Shown one piece after another: positions 1 to 8,659 of a stretch of DNA of 64,000 bases (the first letter of the stretch is position 1; each line of letters starts with the position of its first letter). This stretch comes from Planctomycetota bacterium. GTDB taxonomy: Bacteria > Planctomycetota > Phycisphaerae > Phycisphaerales > UBA1924. The stretch spans positions 62,001 through 126,000 of the forward strand of contig JACTNA010000018.1 in the NCBI GenBank assembly GCA_014584315.1. The letters are read 5' to 3'. A program made the translations under genes and the position numbers. The notes below the pieces were generated by a model, which was not told the origin of the DNA, did no database searches, and saw nothing but the letters and a program-made list of their open reading frames with translations.

Positions 1-920
1 CTCTCGACGACGAGTTCACGCCACAGCAGGGCGATGCGGCCGGAGACGGGCGTCGGCGAGACCGTCCACGACCCGCCCTCGCGCACGAAGCGCGCCAGAT
101 CGATGAAACCGTCCGGTTCGATCCCGAACGCCTCGGCCCTCGCGCCGGCGCAGACCACCACCGCCAGGTGCGGCCCGGAACCGACGAACTCGACGCGAGC
201 ACCCGGCCCGATCGTGGACGGAGCGGCGAGCGTGAAGCGCTCCCAGGCGGACTCCCCATCGGCGTCCGCGCCCCGGAGCCAGAGATCGGCACGGTCGTCG
301 TGCAGCGCAACGATCCAGAGGCCGCGGTCGTTCCACGCCATGCCGAGGCGCGATCCCGACACCAGGTCATCCAGATCGTCCGGCGGCCCGAGGCTCTGCC
401 AACCCGCGGGCGTGAGACGCAGCAGCGACGCCCCGTCGATCCCCACGAGCAGCGCGACCGGCCCCTCCGGCGTGCCCGAAACCGCCGCCAAGAATCCCTC
501 ACCCGGGAGCGACGGGTGCGGATCCAGCCGACCGACCGGCTCGTACGCCCACAGCCCGCCGAGGCCCGAACGCACCGCCGACACCGATCGGACAAGGCGC
601 ACCCGCACCCCGCCCTCGGGCGGGAAGACCATCCACGCGCGCGCGTCCCACGCGGCGAGGCGCTCCGGAGCGGCGTGCAGTTCGGTCACCATCCGGTACG
701 AGCCGTCCGCGCCCGCCTCGCCGTCGCGCGGCGGCAGGTGCACCAGCGCGGGACCGCCCGTGCCCGGGTGCGTCGCGATGGCCCAGCCGTGCTGCGCGAG
801 GGCGGGGGGGGCGACGAGGATCAGCAAGAGAAATCGGCAGAGGAACGAAACCGACGAGCGGCCGAGTGCGTGCCGACCCCGCTTGCGCCCCGCCACGCTG
901 CGACTGTGCCACTCGGCCAC
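1..920 (-). CDS. Secreted protein of unknown function (3' end off the left edge)
   Basis: About 306 codons are visible, read leftward from a GTG at 920. The N-terminus looks like a Sec signal peptide: a basic stretch (RKRGRHALGR), a hydrophobic core (FLLLILVAPPALA) and a likely cleavage before QHG. The rest is rich in Gly, Asp and Trp, with recurring hydrophobic/Trp segments (GLWAY, GLWIV, DLWLRG) that could be beta-propeller-like blades; I recognise no family. The start lies 2 nt after the stop of the upstream lipoprotein gene, with GGAG in front, so it is the last visible gene of a four-gene operon. The start codon and first codons (VAEWHS) sit in a short interspersed repeat, so the true start may be slightly downstream. 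Confidence 0.75.
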   Translation of the reverse strand, partial: MAEWHSRSVAGRKRGRHALGRSSVSFLCRFLLLILVAPPALAQHGWAIATHPGTGGPALVHLPPRDGEAGADGSYRMVTELHAAPERLAAWDARAWMVFPPEGGVRVRLVRSVSAVRSGLGGLWAYEPVGRLDPHPSLPGEGFLAAVSGTPEGPVALLVGIDGASLLRLTPAGWQSLGPPDDLDDLVSGSRLGMAWNDRGLWIVALHDDRADLWLRGADADGESAWERFTLAAPSTIGPGARVEFVGSGPHLAVVVCAGARAEAFGIEPDGFIDLARFVREGGSWTVSPTPVSGRIALLWRELVVE

Positions 921-921
921 T
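897..921. repeat. Degenerate GCCACTC-type repeat at a gene start
   Basis: GCCACTCGGCCACTT with partial units to its left resembles the tandem repeat at 1836-1872. On the coding strand it supplies the GTG start and codons VAEWHS of the leftmost gene. Confidence 0.55.
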
Positions 922-922
922 T

Positions 923-1870
923 CTACTCCTCGACCCCTTCGCGCCCGCTCGCGTCCGGGCGGTCGTCGAGCGAGTACACGTCGGCGACGCGGAAATCGCG
1001 CAGCAGACGCTCGAGATCGAACGCCCGGTCGCTGACCTCTCGGTTCTCCGGCTCGAAGAGGCGCAGCGTGATCGTCGTCTCCGCGTCCGGCACGTCCACC
1101 CGGATCATCATGGCCATGCGCGGTCCGACCCGGCCGTCGCCACGCACCGGCACATAGTCGTAGCGCGACAGCGTCGAGATGGCGATCGGCTCGCCGTCCT
1201 CGCCGAGCAGTTCGACCATCGCTGCCTCGTAGGTCTCGGGGTCGAGCCACAGTCGGCGCGTCCCCCACCGCGAGGAGAGGATGACCCCGAGCAGGCGGCC
1301 GTCGTCAGACCAGCGCGTCCAGCCCGGCGGCGCGGCCGGCCCGACGCCAGGCGCCTCGGGCATCGGCAACGGCGAGATCGCCAGCAGGTCCACCAACTCG
1401 CGCGGATGGACCGGCACGCCGAACTCCAGCGATGTCTCCGGCGTGGCCAGGTCGTGCAGGCCCACGAGCGCGAGCCGACGGCTGCGATCGGCAAGGTCGA
1501 TCCACCAGTAGAAGCCTTCGTTCGAGCCGAGGTAGAAATACGTCTCGCCCAGTTTGTTCACGCTCAGGGCCAGGTCGTGAGGCCTGCGGATCAGCAGGTG
1601 CCCCTCGGCCTGCTCCACCGCTTCGCGACCGCTCTTGCCCGTCGGCGAACGCACCGAAACCGTCACCCGCGACCACAGCCGGTCCAGACGATCCGCGGTC
1701 TGGTTGTACCGCGTCGCGACATCCACATAGCGCGGCACCGGCCCTCGATCGATGCGCTGAACCTCTCCGCCGCCCGCGCACCCCCCAAGCACGGCCAACG
1801 CGCACAGCAGCACGCCGATCACGCCCCGCGATGCGCACTCCGCCACTCTGCCACTCCGCCACTCTGCCAC
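923..1870 (-). CDS. Lipoprotein, possibly LolA/LolB-like
   Basis: A 315-residue protein. A hydrophobic segment (VIGVLLCALAVLGGC) ends in a clear lipobox L-G-G-C, so it should be lipid-anchored in the envelope. The mature part (RYNQTADRLDRLWSRVTV, then GHLLIRRPHDLALSV and ETYFYLGSNEGFYWWIDL) resembles the curved beta-sheet pattern of LolA/LolB-type lipoprotein carriers; that is inference only. It follows the upstream gene by 14 nt and is coupled to the next. The annotated ATG and the first codons (MAEWRSGRVAEC) are encoded by a tandem repeat at 1836-1872. In-frame GTG codons before the hydrophobic core are plausible alternative starts. Confidence 0.8.
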   Translation of the reverse strand: MAEWRSGRVAECASRGVIGVLLCALAVLGGCAGGGEVQRIDRGPVPRYVDVATRYNQTADRLDRLWSRVTVSVRSPTGKSGREAVEQAEGHLLIRRPHDLALSVNKLGETYFYLGSNEGFYWWIDLADRSRRLALVGLHDLATPETSLEFGVPVHPRELVDLLAISPLPMPEAPGVGPAAPPGWTRWSDDGRLLGVILSSRWGTRRLWLDPETYEAAMVELLGEDGEPIAISTLSRYDYVPVRGDGRVGPRMAMMIRVDVPDAETTITLRLFEPENREVSDRAFDLERLLRDFRVADVYSLDDRPDASGREGVEE

Positions 1871-1872
1871 TT
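1836..1872. repeat. 16-bp tandem repeat CGCCACTCTGCCACTC
   Basis: Two nearly perfect 16-bp units (CGCCACTCTGCCACTC and CGCCACTCTGCCACTT) with a partial copy in front. The start codon and first codons of the lipoprotein gene are embedded in it. Confidence 0.85.
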
Positions 1873-1884
1873 CGTACTTCCGAT

Positions 1885-2445
1885 CTACCGGCTCTCGCCG
1901 CCAGCCATGATCCGGTCCAGCAGGCGCATCCCCGCCGACATGGCCTCACGGTCCATCCCCGGATCCATGACCTCCGTCGCCGGGCCGGCGTACTCGCCGC
2001 TCGGCGTCGGGCGGTCGTCCTTGCGCCGCACCAACAGCACCGCGCGCCCGTCACCCAGACTCCGGCTCCCCTCCAGGCGCAAGCGCCGCCGGCGGATCAG
2101 GATCAACGCGAGCAGGTATCGGAACGCCACCTGCCCGGGGTCGCCCTCGCCCTCGGACTGGTCGAGGATGTCAAGCAACTCGTCGTCGTCGGCCAGCATC
2201 CGGCGCGGCGCGTCCGACACGCGAACGACCGAACGCCAGTGCGCCACGACCCGCCACGGCTCGGGCGGCCTCGCCCCCGCCGTCCACGCCGACGCGCCGA
2301 AGTCGAACCGCTGCACGCCCTCCGAGGTCGCGTCCTCGGCGAGCACGCCGACGAACGGCTCGCCCGGCTGAAGGGTGCGCCCCGTCGCCGCGCACACGCC
2401 GGTCGGACGCCCGATGTCCGGGATCGAAAGGGTCGGCAGGCTCAT
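1885..2445 (-). CDS. Conserved hypothetical protein, Cys-containing N-terminus
   Basis: A 186-residue soluble protein. The N-terminus (VCAATGRTLQPGEPFVGVL) resembles a treble-clef/zinc-ribbon knuckle in which one cysteine pair has been lost. A middle part (RFDFGASAW...PEPWRVVAHWRSVV) is followed by a basic amphipathic segment (FRYLLALILIRRRRLRLEG). I recall this organisation from uncharacterised planctomycete proteins but cannot give a function. The ATG at 2445 overlaps the 3' end of the preceding small zinc-ribbon gene by 4 nt, so the two are translationally coupled. A longer open frame extends upstream to 2760, but the conserved region and the overlap favour this start. Confidence 0.8.
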   Translation of the reverse strand: MSLPTLSIPDIGRPTGVCAATGRTLQPGEPFVGVLAEDATSEGVQRFDFGASAWTAGARPPEPWRVVAHWRSVVRVSDAPRRMLADDDELLDILDQSEGEGDPGQVAFRYLLALILIRRRRLRLEGSRSLGDGRAVLLVRRKDDRPTPSGEYAGPATEVMDPGMDREAMSAGMRLLDRIMAGGESR

Positions 2446-2693
2446 CGCCTCCGAGTGTAGCGGCTCTGCCCGCAACTCACCGTGAAGAACCGCTCCGCGG
2501 TGCCCCCCGGGCCGACCCGGAACCGCACGCTCTGCCCGCACGCGGGGCACTGCGCGAGGTAGGCATTCGCATTGGGGTTGCGGTACACGCGCACGTAAAC
2601 CCCTGCGCAGTCGAAACGTACACCGAGCCACGGCCGTCCGACCGCCGCCGGTCGCCCCGAGTTGGTCCCGAAAGGCCCCATGTGCCGAAACAT
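2442..2693 (-). CDS. Small zinc-ribbon protein
   Basis: An 83-residue protein with one CPACG knuckle (residues about 49-53) and a further Cys near the C-terminus (FTVSCGQS); the third ligand may be the Cys in RFDCAGVYVRVY. The arrangement suggests a single small zinc ribbon that binds nucleic acid or protein. It is the first gene of the leftward operon, divergent from lpxI. ATG codons at 2693 and 2681 are both possible starts. A GATAGAT stretch directly before 2693 resembles the close-in -10 elements seen elsewhere in the window and would fit a leaderless message starting near 2681. Confidence 0.7.
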   Translation of the reverse strand: MFRHMGPFGTNSGRPAAVGRPWLGVRFDCAGVYVRVYRNPNANAYLAQCPACGQSVRFRVGPGGTAERFFTVSCGQSRYTRRR

Positions 2694-2799
2694 CTATCGG
2701 CCGCCGCCGCGACGCCGGCTCAGTGGCGCAAGAGCCTCCCCGAACGCTACACCCCCCCACCCGCTAGACTTACGATCGGCCGACCGGCCCCACGACGCG

Positions 2800-3753
2800 A
2801 TGCCCCCCTCCCTGACCATCCTGCCCGACCCGCCCCCGCCGCCCACTCCCGTGGGCCTGATCGCGGGGGGTGGGAGGCTGCCCATCCTGATCGCCAGGGG
2901 GCTGAACGCGGCCGGGCACCCCGTCCACGGGCTGGGCCTCGCCAGCCAGTACGACCCCGAACTGCCCCCGCTGTGCGCGACCTTCCGCGAGGTCGGCGTA
3001 CTCCGCGTCGGCTCGTGGGGCCGGACGCTCGCACGCATCGGCGTGCATCACGCGATCATGGTCGGCCGCGTCGACAAGGCGCGGCTGATGCACGACCCGC
3101 TCCGCATGCTCCGCTACGTGCCCGACTGGCGCACGGCGGTCGCGTGGTTCAGGCACCTGCGCCACGACCGGCGTTCGAGCGCGGTGCTGACGGCGATCGC
3201 CGAGGAACTCGAACACTGGGGAGTCTCGCTCATGGATTCGACCGCACCGATCCCCGACCAACTCTCGTCGGCGGGCGTGATGACGCGGCGCAGGCCGACC
3301 GCCGAGCAGGCCGCGGACATCGACTTCGTCTGGCCCCTGCTGATGCAGATGCTGCGTCTGGACGTCGGGCAGGCGATCGCCGTGCGCGAGCGCGACGTGA
3401 TCGCGGTCGAGGCGGTCGAGGGAACGGATCGCATGATCGAGCGCGCCGGCGAACTCTGCCGCGCCAAGGGCTGGACGCTCTGCAAGGGCGCGAGGGCCGG
3501 GCACGACCGCCGATCGGACGTGCCGACCGTGGGTGTGCGCACCATCGAACTGCTTCACGCGGCGGGAGGGCGCTGTCTCGCCGTCGCTGCGGGCGATGTC
3601 ATCATGCTCGACAAGGACGACATGATCCGGCGCGCCGACGAACTCGGCATCGCTGTCGTCGGCGTTCCCACCGCCCACCGCGCCCCCACCATCCACACCG
3701 CGCCCAAGTCCGGCATCTACGTCGCCCCGGCGGGGTCCGCCGTCGGGGTGTGA
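2800..3753 (+). CDS. lpxI: UDP-2,3-diacylglucosamine pyrophosphatase LpxI
   Basis: A 317-residue cytoplasmic enzyme of lipid A synthesis. LpxI hydrolyses UDP-2,3-diacylglucosamine to lipid X and UMP, replacing LpxH in many bacteria. The N-terminal LpxI motif is clear (GLIAGGGRLPILIARGL at about residues 18-34, then GLASQYDPEL). The C-terminal catalytic domain is present (DVGQAIAVRERDVIAVEAVEGTD and KGARAGHDRRSDVPTVGVRT). A proline-rich leader of about 15 residues and a C-terminal tail make it slightly longer than usual. It implies a Gram-negative outer membrane with lipid A. A TAGACT hexamer about 30 nt upstream is a candidate -10. The methyltransferase frame begins 1 nt after its stop. Confidence 0.92.
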   Translation: MPPSLTILPDPPPPPTPVGLIAGGGRLPILIARGLNAAGHPVHGLGLASQYDPELPPLCATFREVGVLRVGSWGRTLARIGVHHAIMVGRVDKARLMHDPLRMLRYVPDWRTAVAWFRHLRHDRRSSAVLTAIAEELEHWGVSLMDSTAPIPDQLSSAGVMTRRRPTAEQAADIDFVWPLLMQMLRLDVGQAIAVRERDVIAVEAVEGTDRMIERAGELCRAKGWTLCKGARAGHDRRSDVPTVGVRTIELLHAAGGRCLAVAAGDVIMLDKDDMIRRADELGIAVVGVPTAHRAPTIHTAPKSGIYVAPAGSAVGV

Positions 3754-3754
3754 C

Positions 3755-4489
3755 GTGGGGGAGAGGGAGCGAGGCAAGAAGGCATCAAGGGATCAGGGGT
3801 CCGTTCCGGGCGAAGTGACCCCCGCTGACACCGGCACGCCGTCGGCTGATCCCTTGATCCCGCGATCCCCCGGAGCCTCGATCCCCGCCCCTTACGCCTC
3901 GCGCGGCGGGGAGAAACTCCGCCATGCCCTGGACCATTTCGGGATCAACGCCGCCGGCCTGGTCTGCGCCGACCTCGGCGCATCGACGGGCGGCTTCACC
4001 GACTGCCTCCTCCAGGCCGGCGCGGCCCGCGTCTACGCCGTCGATACCGCCTACGGCCAACTCGCCTGGAAACTCCGCAACGACCCGCGCGTCGTCGTCA
4101 TGGAGCGGACGAACGCCCTGCACGCGGAGCCTCCCGCCGACGGCGTGGACCTCGTGGTGATCGACCTCGGCTGGACACGCCAGGGGCTCGCGATCCCGGC
4201 CGCACTGCGGTGGCTGCGGACGGGCGGCCGCATCATCACGCTCATCAAGCCGCACTACGAGATCGAGCGCCCCGACTTCGCCCGCCTCGCCCGCAACGGC
4301 GTGCTGCCCGACGACGAGGCCGAGCGGATCGCCGAACAGGTCGCCGAACGCCTCCGCGCCGAAGGCCACGCCGTCGCCGGCCTCACCCGCAGCCCCATCC
4401 GCGGCGGAGGCAAAGGCTCGGCAGGCAACGCGGAATGGCTGGCGCTGATTACTCCCCCGGTTGCTCCTCGCGCCGACTGCGTGCATTAG
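3755..4489 (+). CDS. TlyA/FtsJ-type rRNA 2'-O-methyltransferase domain protein lacking S4 domain
   Basis: A 244-residue frame. From about residue 46 it matches the methyltransferase half of TlyA (hemolysin A family, 2'-O-methylation of 16S/23S rRNA): YASRGGEKLRHALDHFGI, the SAM-binding DLGASTGGFTDCLLQAGA, VYAVDTAYGQLAWKLRND and the catalytic-region IKPHYE. The RNA-binding S4 domain that normally precedes it is absent; instead there are about 45 low-complexity residues. A perfect 13-bp inverted repeat (3784-3796 and 3846-3858) lies in this extension, so the true start may be GTG 3815 or TTG 3854. GTG 3755 was kept because it sits 1 nt after the lpxI stop. Confidence 0.82.
   Translation: MGERERGKKASRDQGSVPGEVTPADTGTPSADPLIPRSPGASIPAPYASRGGEKLRHALDHFGINAAGLVCADLGASTGGFTDCLLQAGAARVYAVDTAYGQLAWKLRNDPRVVVMERTNALHAEPPADGVDLVVIDLGWTRQGLAIPAALRWLRTGGRIITLIKPHYEIERPDFARLARNGVLPDDEAERIAEQVAERLRAEGHAVAGLTRSPIRGGGKGSAGNAEWLALITPPVAPRADCVH
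3784..3858. repeat. Perfect 13-bp inverted repeat
   Basis: ATCAAGGGATCAG at 3784-3796 is the exact reverse complement of CTGATCCCTTGAT at 3846-3858, with 49 nt between. It sits just after lpxI, inside the non-conserved N-terminal extension of the methyltransferase frame. It could form a hairpin in the lpxI mRNA or be a remnant of an interspersed palindromic element. Confidence 0.8.
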
Positions 4490-4594
4490 CCCCAGACCAG
4501 GGGACTCCCGGAATCGCCGGACGAGTCACAGAAGAAGACCCGCAAGGCCGACCGAGCGATCCTGCAACAGTAAATCACGATAAGAGACCTCTTG

Positions 4595-4609
4595 TATACT
4601 CTCCGTGTC
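4595..4609 (+). promoter_or_regulatory. Close-in -10 element (leaderless-type promoter)
   Basis: TATACT at 4595-4600 is a near-consensus -10 hexamer only 9 nt before the ATG at 4610. Transcription would start at or next to the start codon. No good -35 is visible and there is no Shine-Dalgarno sequence. Confidence 0.55.
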
Positions 4610-5011
4610 ATGACCCGCCCACGCAACAACAAGCCGGCCTCAACGCACGACTGTCCCGCCGACCACTGGCCGTTTCTGGACGACCGTTCCTCCGCGGTCA
4701 TCACACTCAAGCGCATCGTCCGCGGTTCGACGACCGTCACTGTGGTCCATCACGACGAGGACGGCGGCTGGCAGTTCCTCGACGGCGACGATGTCACGAC
4801 CGACGACGCCGCGGTCGTCGGCCTCGGATGGATAGTCGAGTTCGACCCCACACTCTTCGAAACCGCCACCCTGCCCCGCGGCTGGTACGCCTCCCGGGTG
4901 CAGCCGGACGGTCCGTGGTGGGTCGCACCGATCGGTGTGTCGATCCAAGTTGCGTACGGGATCGACAAGCCAAGCACCGAGCGCGCAGAGTACGAGGAGG
5001 AGCTGTCATGA
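4610..5011 (+). CDS. Hypothetical protein, first gene of a two-gene unit
   Basis: A 133-residue acidic soluble protein that I cannot name. Its core reads VTVVHHDEDGGWQFLDGDD, then VVGLGWIVEFDPTLFETATLPRGWYASR, then PWWVAP. The aromatic, compact pattern is that of a small globular domain of the kind often seen next to immunity-like or regulatory genes. ATG 4610 was chosen over an upstream TTG at 4592 because the promoter-like TATACT overlaps the latter. Its last codons overlap the next start (ATGA at 5008-5011), so the two genes are co-translated. Codon choice looks a little less GC-biased than neighbouring housekeeping genes. Confidence 0.75.
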   Translation: MTRPRNNKPASTHDCPADHWPFLDDRSSAVITLKRIVRGSTTVTVVHHDEDGGWQFLDGDDVTTDDAAVVGLGWIVEFDPTLFETATLPRGWYASRVQPDGPWWVAPIGVSIQVAYGIDKPSTERAEYEEELS

Positions 5012-5745
5012 GCCAGCGACCGGATCTCAGATTCGACATCGATGCACTGTTCTCACACATGATCGTGAATCTCGATCGCAATCTCGAGGACGAAATGGAG
5101 TGGCTCTTCACGCTCCGTTCGCCGGATTTCAACAAACTCGCCCGAATCGCCGACTCGCTCTCCGCCGAGTTCCAGATCCACCTGCAGGAGCACGTCGAAG
5201 TCTACGAGCAGGATGAAACCTGTTCGCCGGGTCACCCGCTCCTCGCCGTCGTGATTCAGGACGCCCTCTCCCCTGATGAAGTGAAGGCGTTGGCTGCGAG
5301 ATTCGGCGAGTTGGCGGACACGGAAGGAGTGGAATACGAGGGGGTCTCGTGCGCAGAACCCTTCGACGAAGAAGAGGCGTTCGGTTGGCTCGATCTCGAG
5401 GCTGCCTGCTGTCGACTCCGCCACTTCACAGATACGGGCCTGAAGCCCGGCGACGACATCCCCTTTGTCTTTCTGGTCGAGTCGGACGATGTCGATGCCC
5501 TGAAGGCGGCGGCTGACGCGGCCGATGCGTCGGGCATGTTCAAGACTCAGATCATCGCAGGTGAGGATGGCGGCGGCATTATCATCCGGTGTGATGGCCG
5601 GAACGATGAAGCGCTGCTCACAGCCCGTTACCGGCAAATCGAGACCATCGCGGCAGACGTCGGCGCGGATTTCATAGGGACTCAGTTCTTCGACGAAACC
5701 GCCGAGTTCAGCCAGGCTCAGAACGATGAAGCCGACGACCGCTGA
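5008..5745 (+). CDS. Tandem RraB-like domain protein
   Basis: A 245-residue acidic protein that appears to hold two copies of the RraB fold (regulator of ribonuclease E activity B). Copy 1 spans about residues 27-115 (EWLFTLRSPDFNKLARIADSL ... PLLAVVIQDALSPDEVKALA ... YEGVSCAEPFDEE). Copy 2 spans about 150-235 (GDDIPFVFLVESDDVDALKAA ... GIIIRCDGRNDEALLTARYR ... FIGTQFFDE). Each ends with the aromatic/acidic tail typical of RraB. E. coli RraB binds and inhibits RNase E; a similar role here is inference. It is translationally coupled to the preceding gene (ATGA). Confidence 0.7.
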   Translation: MSQRPDLRFDIDALFSHMIVNLDRNLEDEMEWLFTLRSPDFNKLARIADSLSAEFQIHLQEHVEVYEQDETCSPGHPLLAVVIQDALSPDEVKALAARFGELADTEGVEYEGVSCAEPFDEEEAFGWLDLEAACCRLRHFTDTGLKPGDDIPFVFLVESDDVDALKAAADAADASGMFKTQIIAGEDGGGIIIRCDGRNDEALLTARYRQIETIAADVGADFIGTQFFDETAEFSQAQNDEADDR

Positions 5746-5913
5746 CGGGGCTAGATGGCATCAAAGAAGCAACTCTGCCGTCCAACTCGGGTTACGAACC
5801 CGGTGCCTTGGAGTGCCAATGAGGTGCCGGAACACCAACGTTTGACACTCCCGCCGGGATCGTTCCCTCAGTTGGGCAATAGGACTTCACAGCACTGGTA
5901 CGTCAGAGTTCAC
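5746..5913. other. Intergenic region between convergent genes
   Basis: Less GC-rich than its surroundings. The only structure noted is a short perfect hairpin CGGGTT-ACG-AACCCG near 5788-5803 without a following T-run. No convincing gene is seen. Confidence 0.5.
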
Positions 5914-7473
<1,560 letters not shown>

Positions 7474-7483
7474 TCACGAAGAC

Positions 7484-7532
7484 CCCCAAGCCCCAAGCCC
7501 CAAGCCTCAAGCCCCAGGCCTCAACCTTCAGG
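7484..7532. repeat. 7-bp tandem repeat, seven degenerate units
   Basis: Seven consecutive 7-mers of type CCYCARG/CCCCAAG run from 7484 to 7532 (first three identical, CCCCAAG). The repeat overlaps the end of the Fur gene: its stop codon (7521-7523) and last codons are made of repeat sequence. Confidence 0.85.
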
Positions 7533-7958
7533 CCTCTCCCCCACGACCAACTGCACGCTCACCTTCGAGAGGTCGAGGCCCATGCGGCGTGCGATCTCGC
7601 CGATGGTCGAGCAGCGCATCAGTTTCTCCCCCAGTTCCTCGGGCACGTCGAGGACGCGGCCGTCGGGCATGGCGAGGTGAACGTGCTGGTGGACCTCGGC
7701 GTCGAATCGGCAGGGGCCGTTGCCGTTCGTCGATGGGATGCGGCGGCAGATCCCGGCCTGCGTGAACGCCTCGAGCGTGTTGTAGACGGTGGCCAGGCTC
7801 AGGCTCTCGTCCTCGCTCCGCACCGACTCGAAGAGTTCCTCGGCCGTGGGGTGCGATCGGGAGGCCGCGAGGGCGTCGTACAGCACCTCGCGTTGGCGCG
7901 TGCAGCGCAGGCCGTGCCGCCTGAAGACTTCTCGAACGCATTCAACCTGATCGTGCAC
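7521..7958 (-). CDS. Fur-family transcriptional regulator
   Basis: A 145-residue Fur/PerR-like repressor. The winged helix is clear (TRQREVLYDAL, HPTAEELFESVR, SLATVYNTLEAFTQAGI), followed by the dimerisation domain with the metal-site pattern EVHQHVHLAMPDGRVLDV. The structural-zinc CxxC pairs of many Fur proteins are missing. Start is a GTG at 7958. The C-terminus (ERPEG) is encoded by the 7-bp tandem repeat, so the original stop may have been altered. Whether it senses iron, peroxide or zinc cannot be decided; an acetyltransferase gene lies upstream in the same direction. Confidence 0.88.
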   Translation of the reverse strand: MHDQVECVREVFRRHGLRCTRQREVLYDALAASRSHPTAEELFESVRSEDESLSLATVYNTLEAFTQAGICRRIPSTNGNGPCRFDAEVHQHVHLAMPDGRVLDVPEELGEKLMRCSTIGEIARRMGLDLSKVSVQLVVGERPEG

Positions 7959-8046
7959 CGCGTCCGCCTTCCCCGCCCGGAGGGATCCGACACCGACGGA
8001 TCATTGGCGCACAGGGCGGTCGGGACCACGAAGGGCCTGAGCCTCG

Positions 8047-8529
8047 CTATTCCCCCTCGTCGTCCTCGTCCGGCGGGGTGAGGCACATGCGGTGGTGCGG
8101 CACGCCGACCTCGGTGAACTGCTCGCCGTCCACGCGCCATCCCAACCGGCTGTAGAACCCCATCGCGTCGTCGCGGGCGTGACAGAAGACCTCGCGCAGA
8201 CCGAGTTCGCCGAAGGCACGCCGCTCCAGTTCGACCACGAGCCGACGCCCGATCCCCTCGCCCTGTCGCTGGAGGTCCACGGCCATCTGCATCAGCTTCC
8301 CGACGCCGGGGTGGGGATAGTCCGGGATGAGGAGCGCGCACCCGACCACGCGCGGCCCCGAGGGATGGTCGAAGACGGCGACGAAGTGCTCCGCCCGGTC
8401 GTCGATGCCGAAGTCGCGCCGGAACGCCTCCATCGAGTACCCGATCGGCCGGAGCAACACCGCATCGCGCAGGGCGCACTCCTGCTCGTACAGCGGATCG
8501 ACCGTCGTGATGCGTCGTACCCGGATCAT
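8047..8529 (-). CDS. GNAT-family N-acetyltransferase
   Basis: A 160-residue acetyltransferase. The acetyl-CoA-binding motif A is evident (LMQMAVDLQRQGEGIGRRLVVELERRA, with Q-x-x-G-x-G), and motif B follows (REVFCHARDDAMGFYSRLGWRVDGEQF). The opening (ALRDAVLLRPIGYSMEAFRRD) and the final EVGVPHHRMCL resemble the ElaA/YjcF-type subgroup. Substrate unknown. It precedes the Fur gene in the same direction with an 88-nt gap. Confidence 0.88.
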   Translation of the reverse strand: MIRVRRITTVDPLYEQECALRDAVLLRPIGYSMEAFRRDFGIDDRAEHFVAVFDHPSGPRVVGCALLIPDYPHPGVGKLMQMAVDLQRQGEGIGRRLVVELERRAFGELGLREVFCHARDDAMGFYSRLGWRVDGEQFTEVGVPHHRMCLTPPDEDDEGE

Positions 8530-8647
8530 GCGGACGCAACCTCAGCCTCGGGGCCGACCCCGACTCCCACACCCGATCCGCCCCGTCTCGACGGGCCGAG
8601 AGCCTACACGCTCGCCCCCTCCCCGCACAACCCGCACGCCCCGAGCG

Positions 8648-8659
8648 TACATTGTCCCG
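8648..8659 (+). promoter_or_regulatory. Close-in -10 element before the zinc-ribbon membrane pair
   Basis: TACATT at 8648-8653, then 6 nt and the GTG at 8660. No ribosome-binding site is visible, consistent with a leaderless message. Confidence 0.45.
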
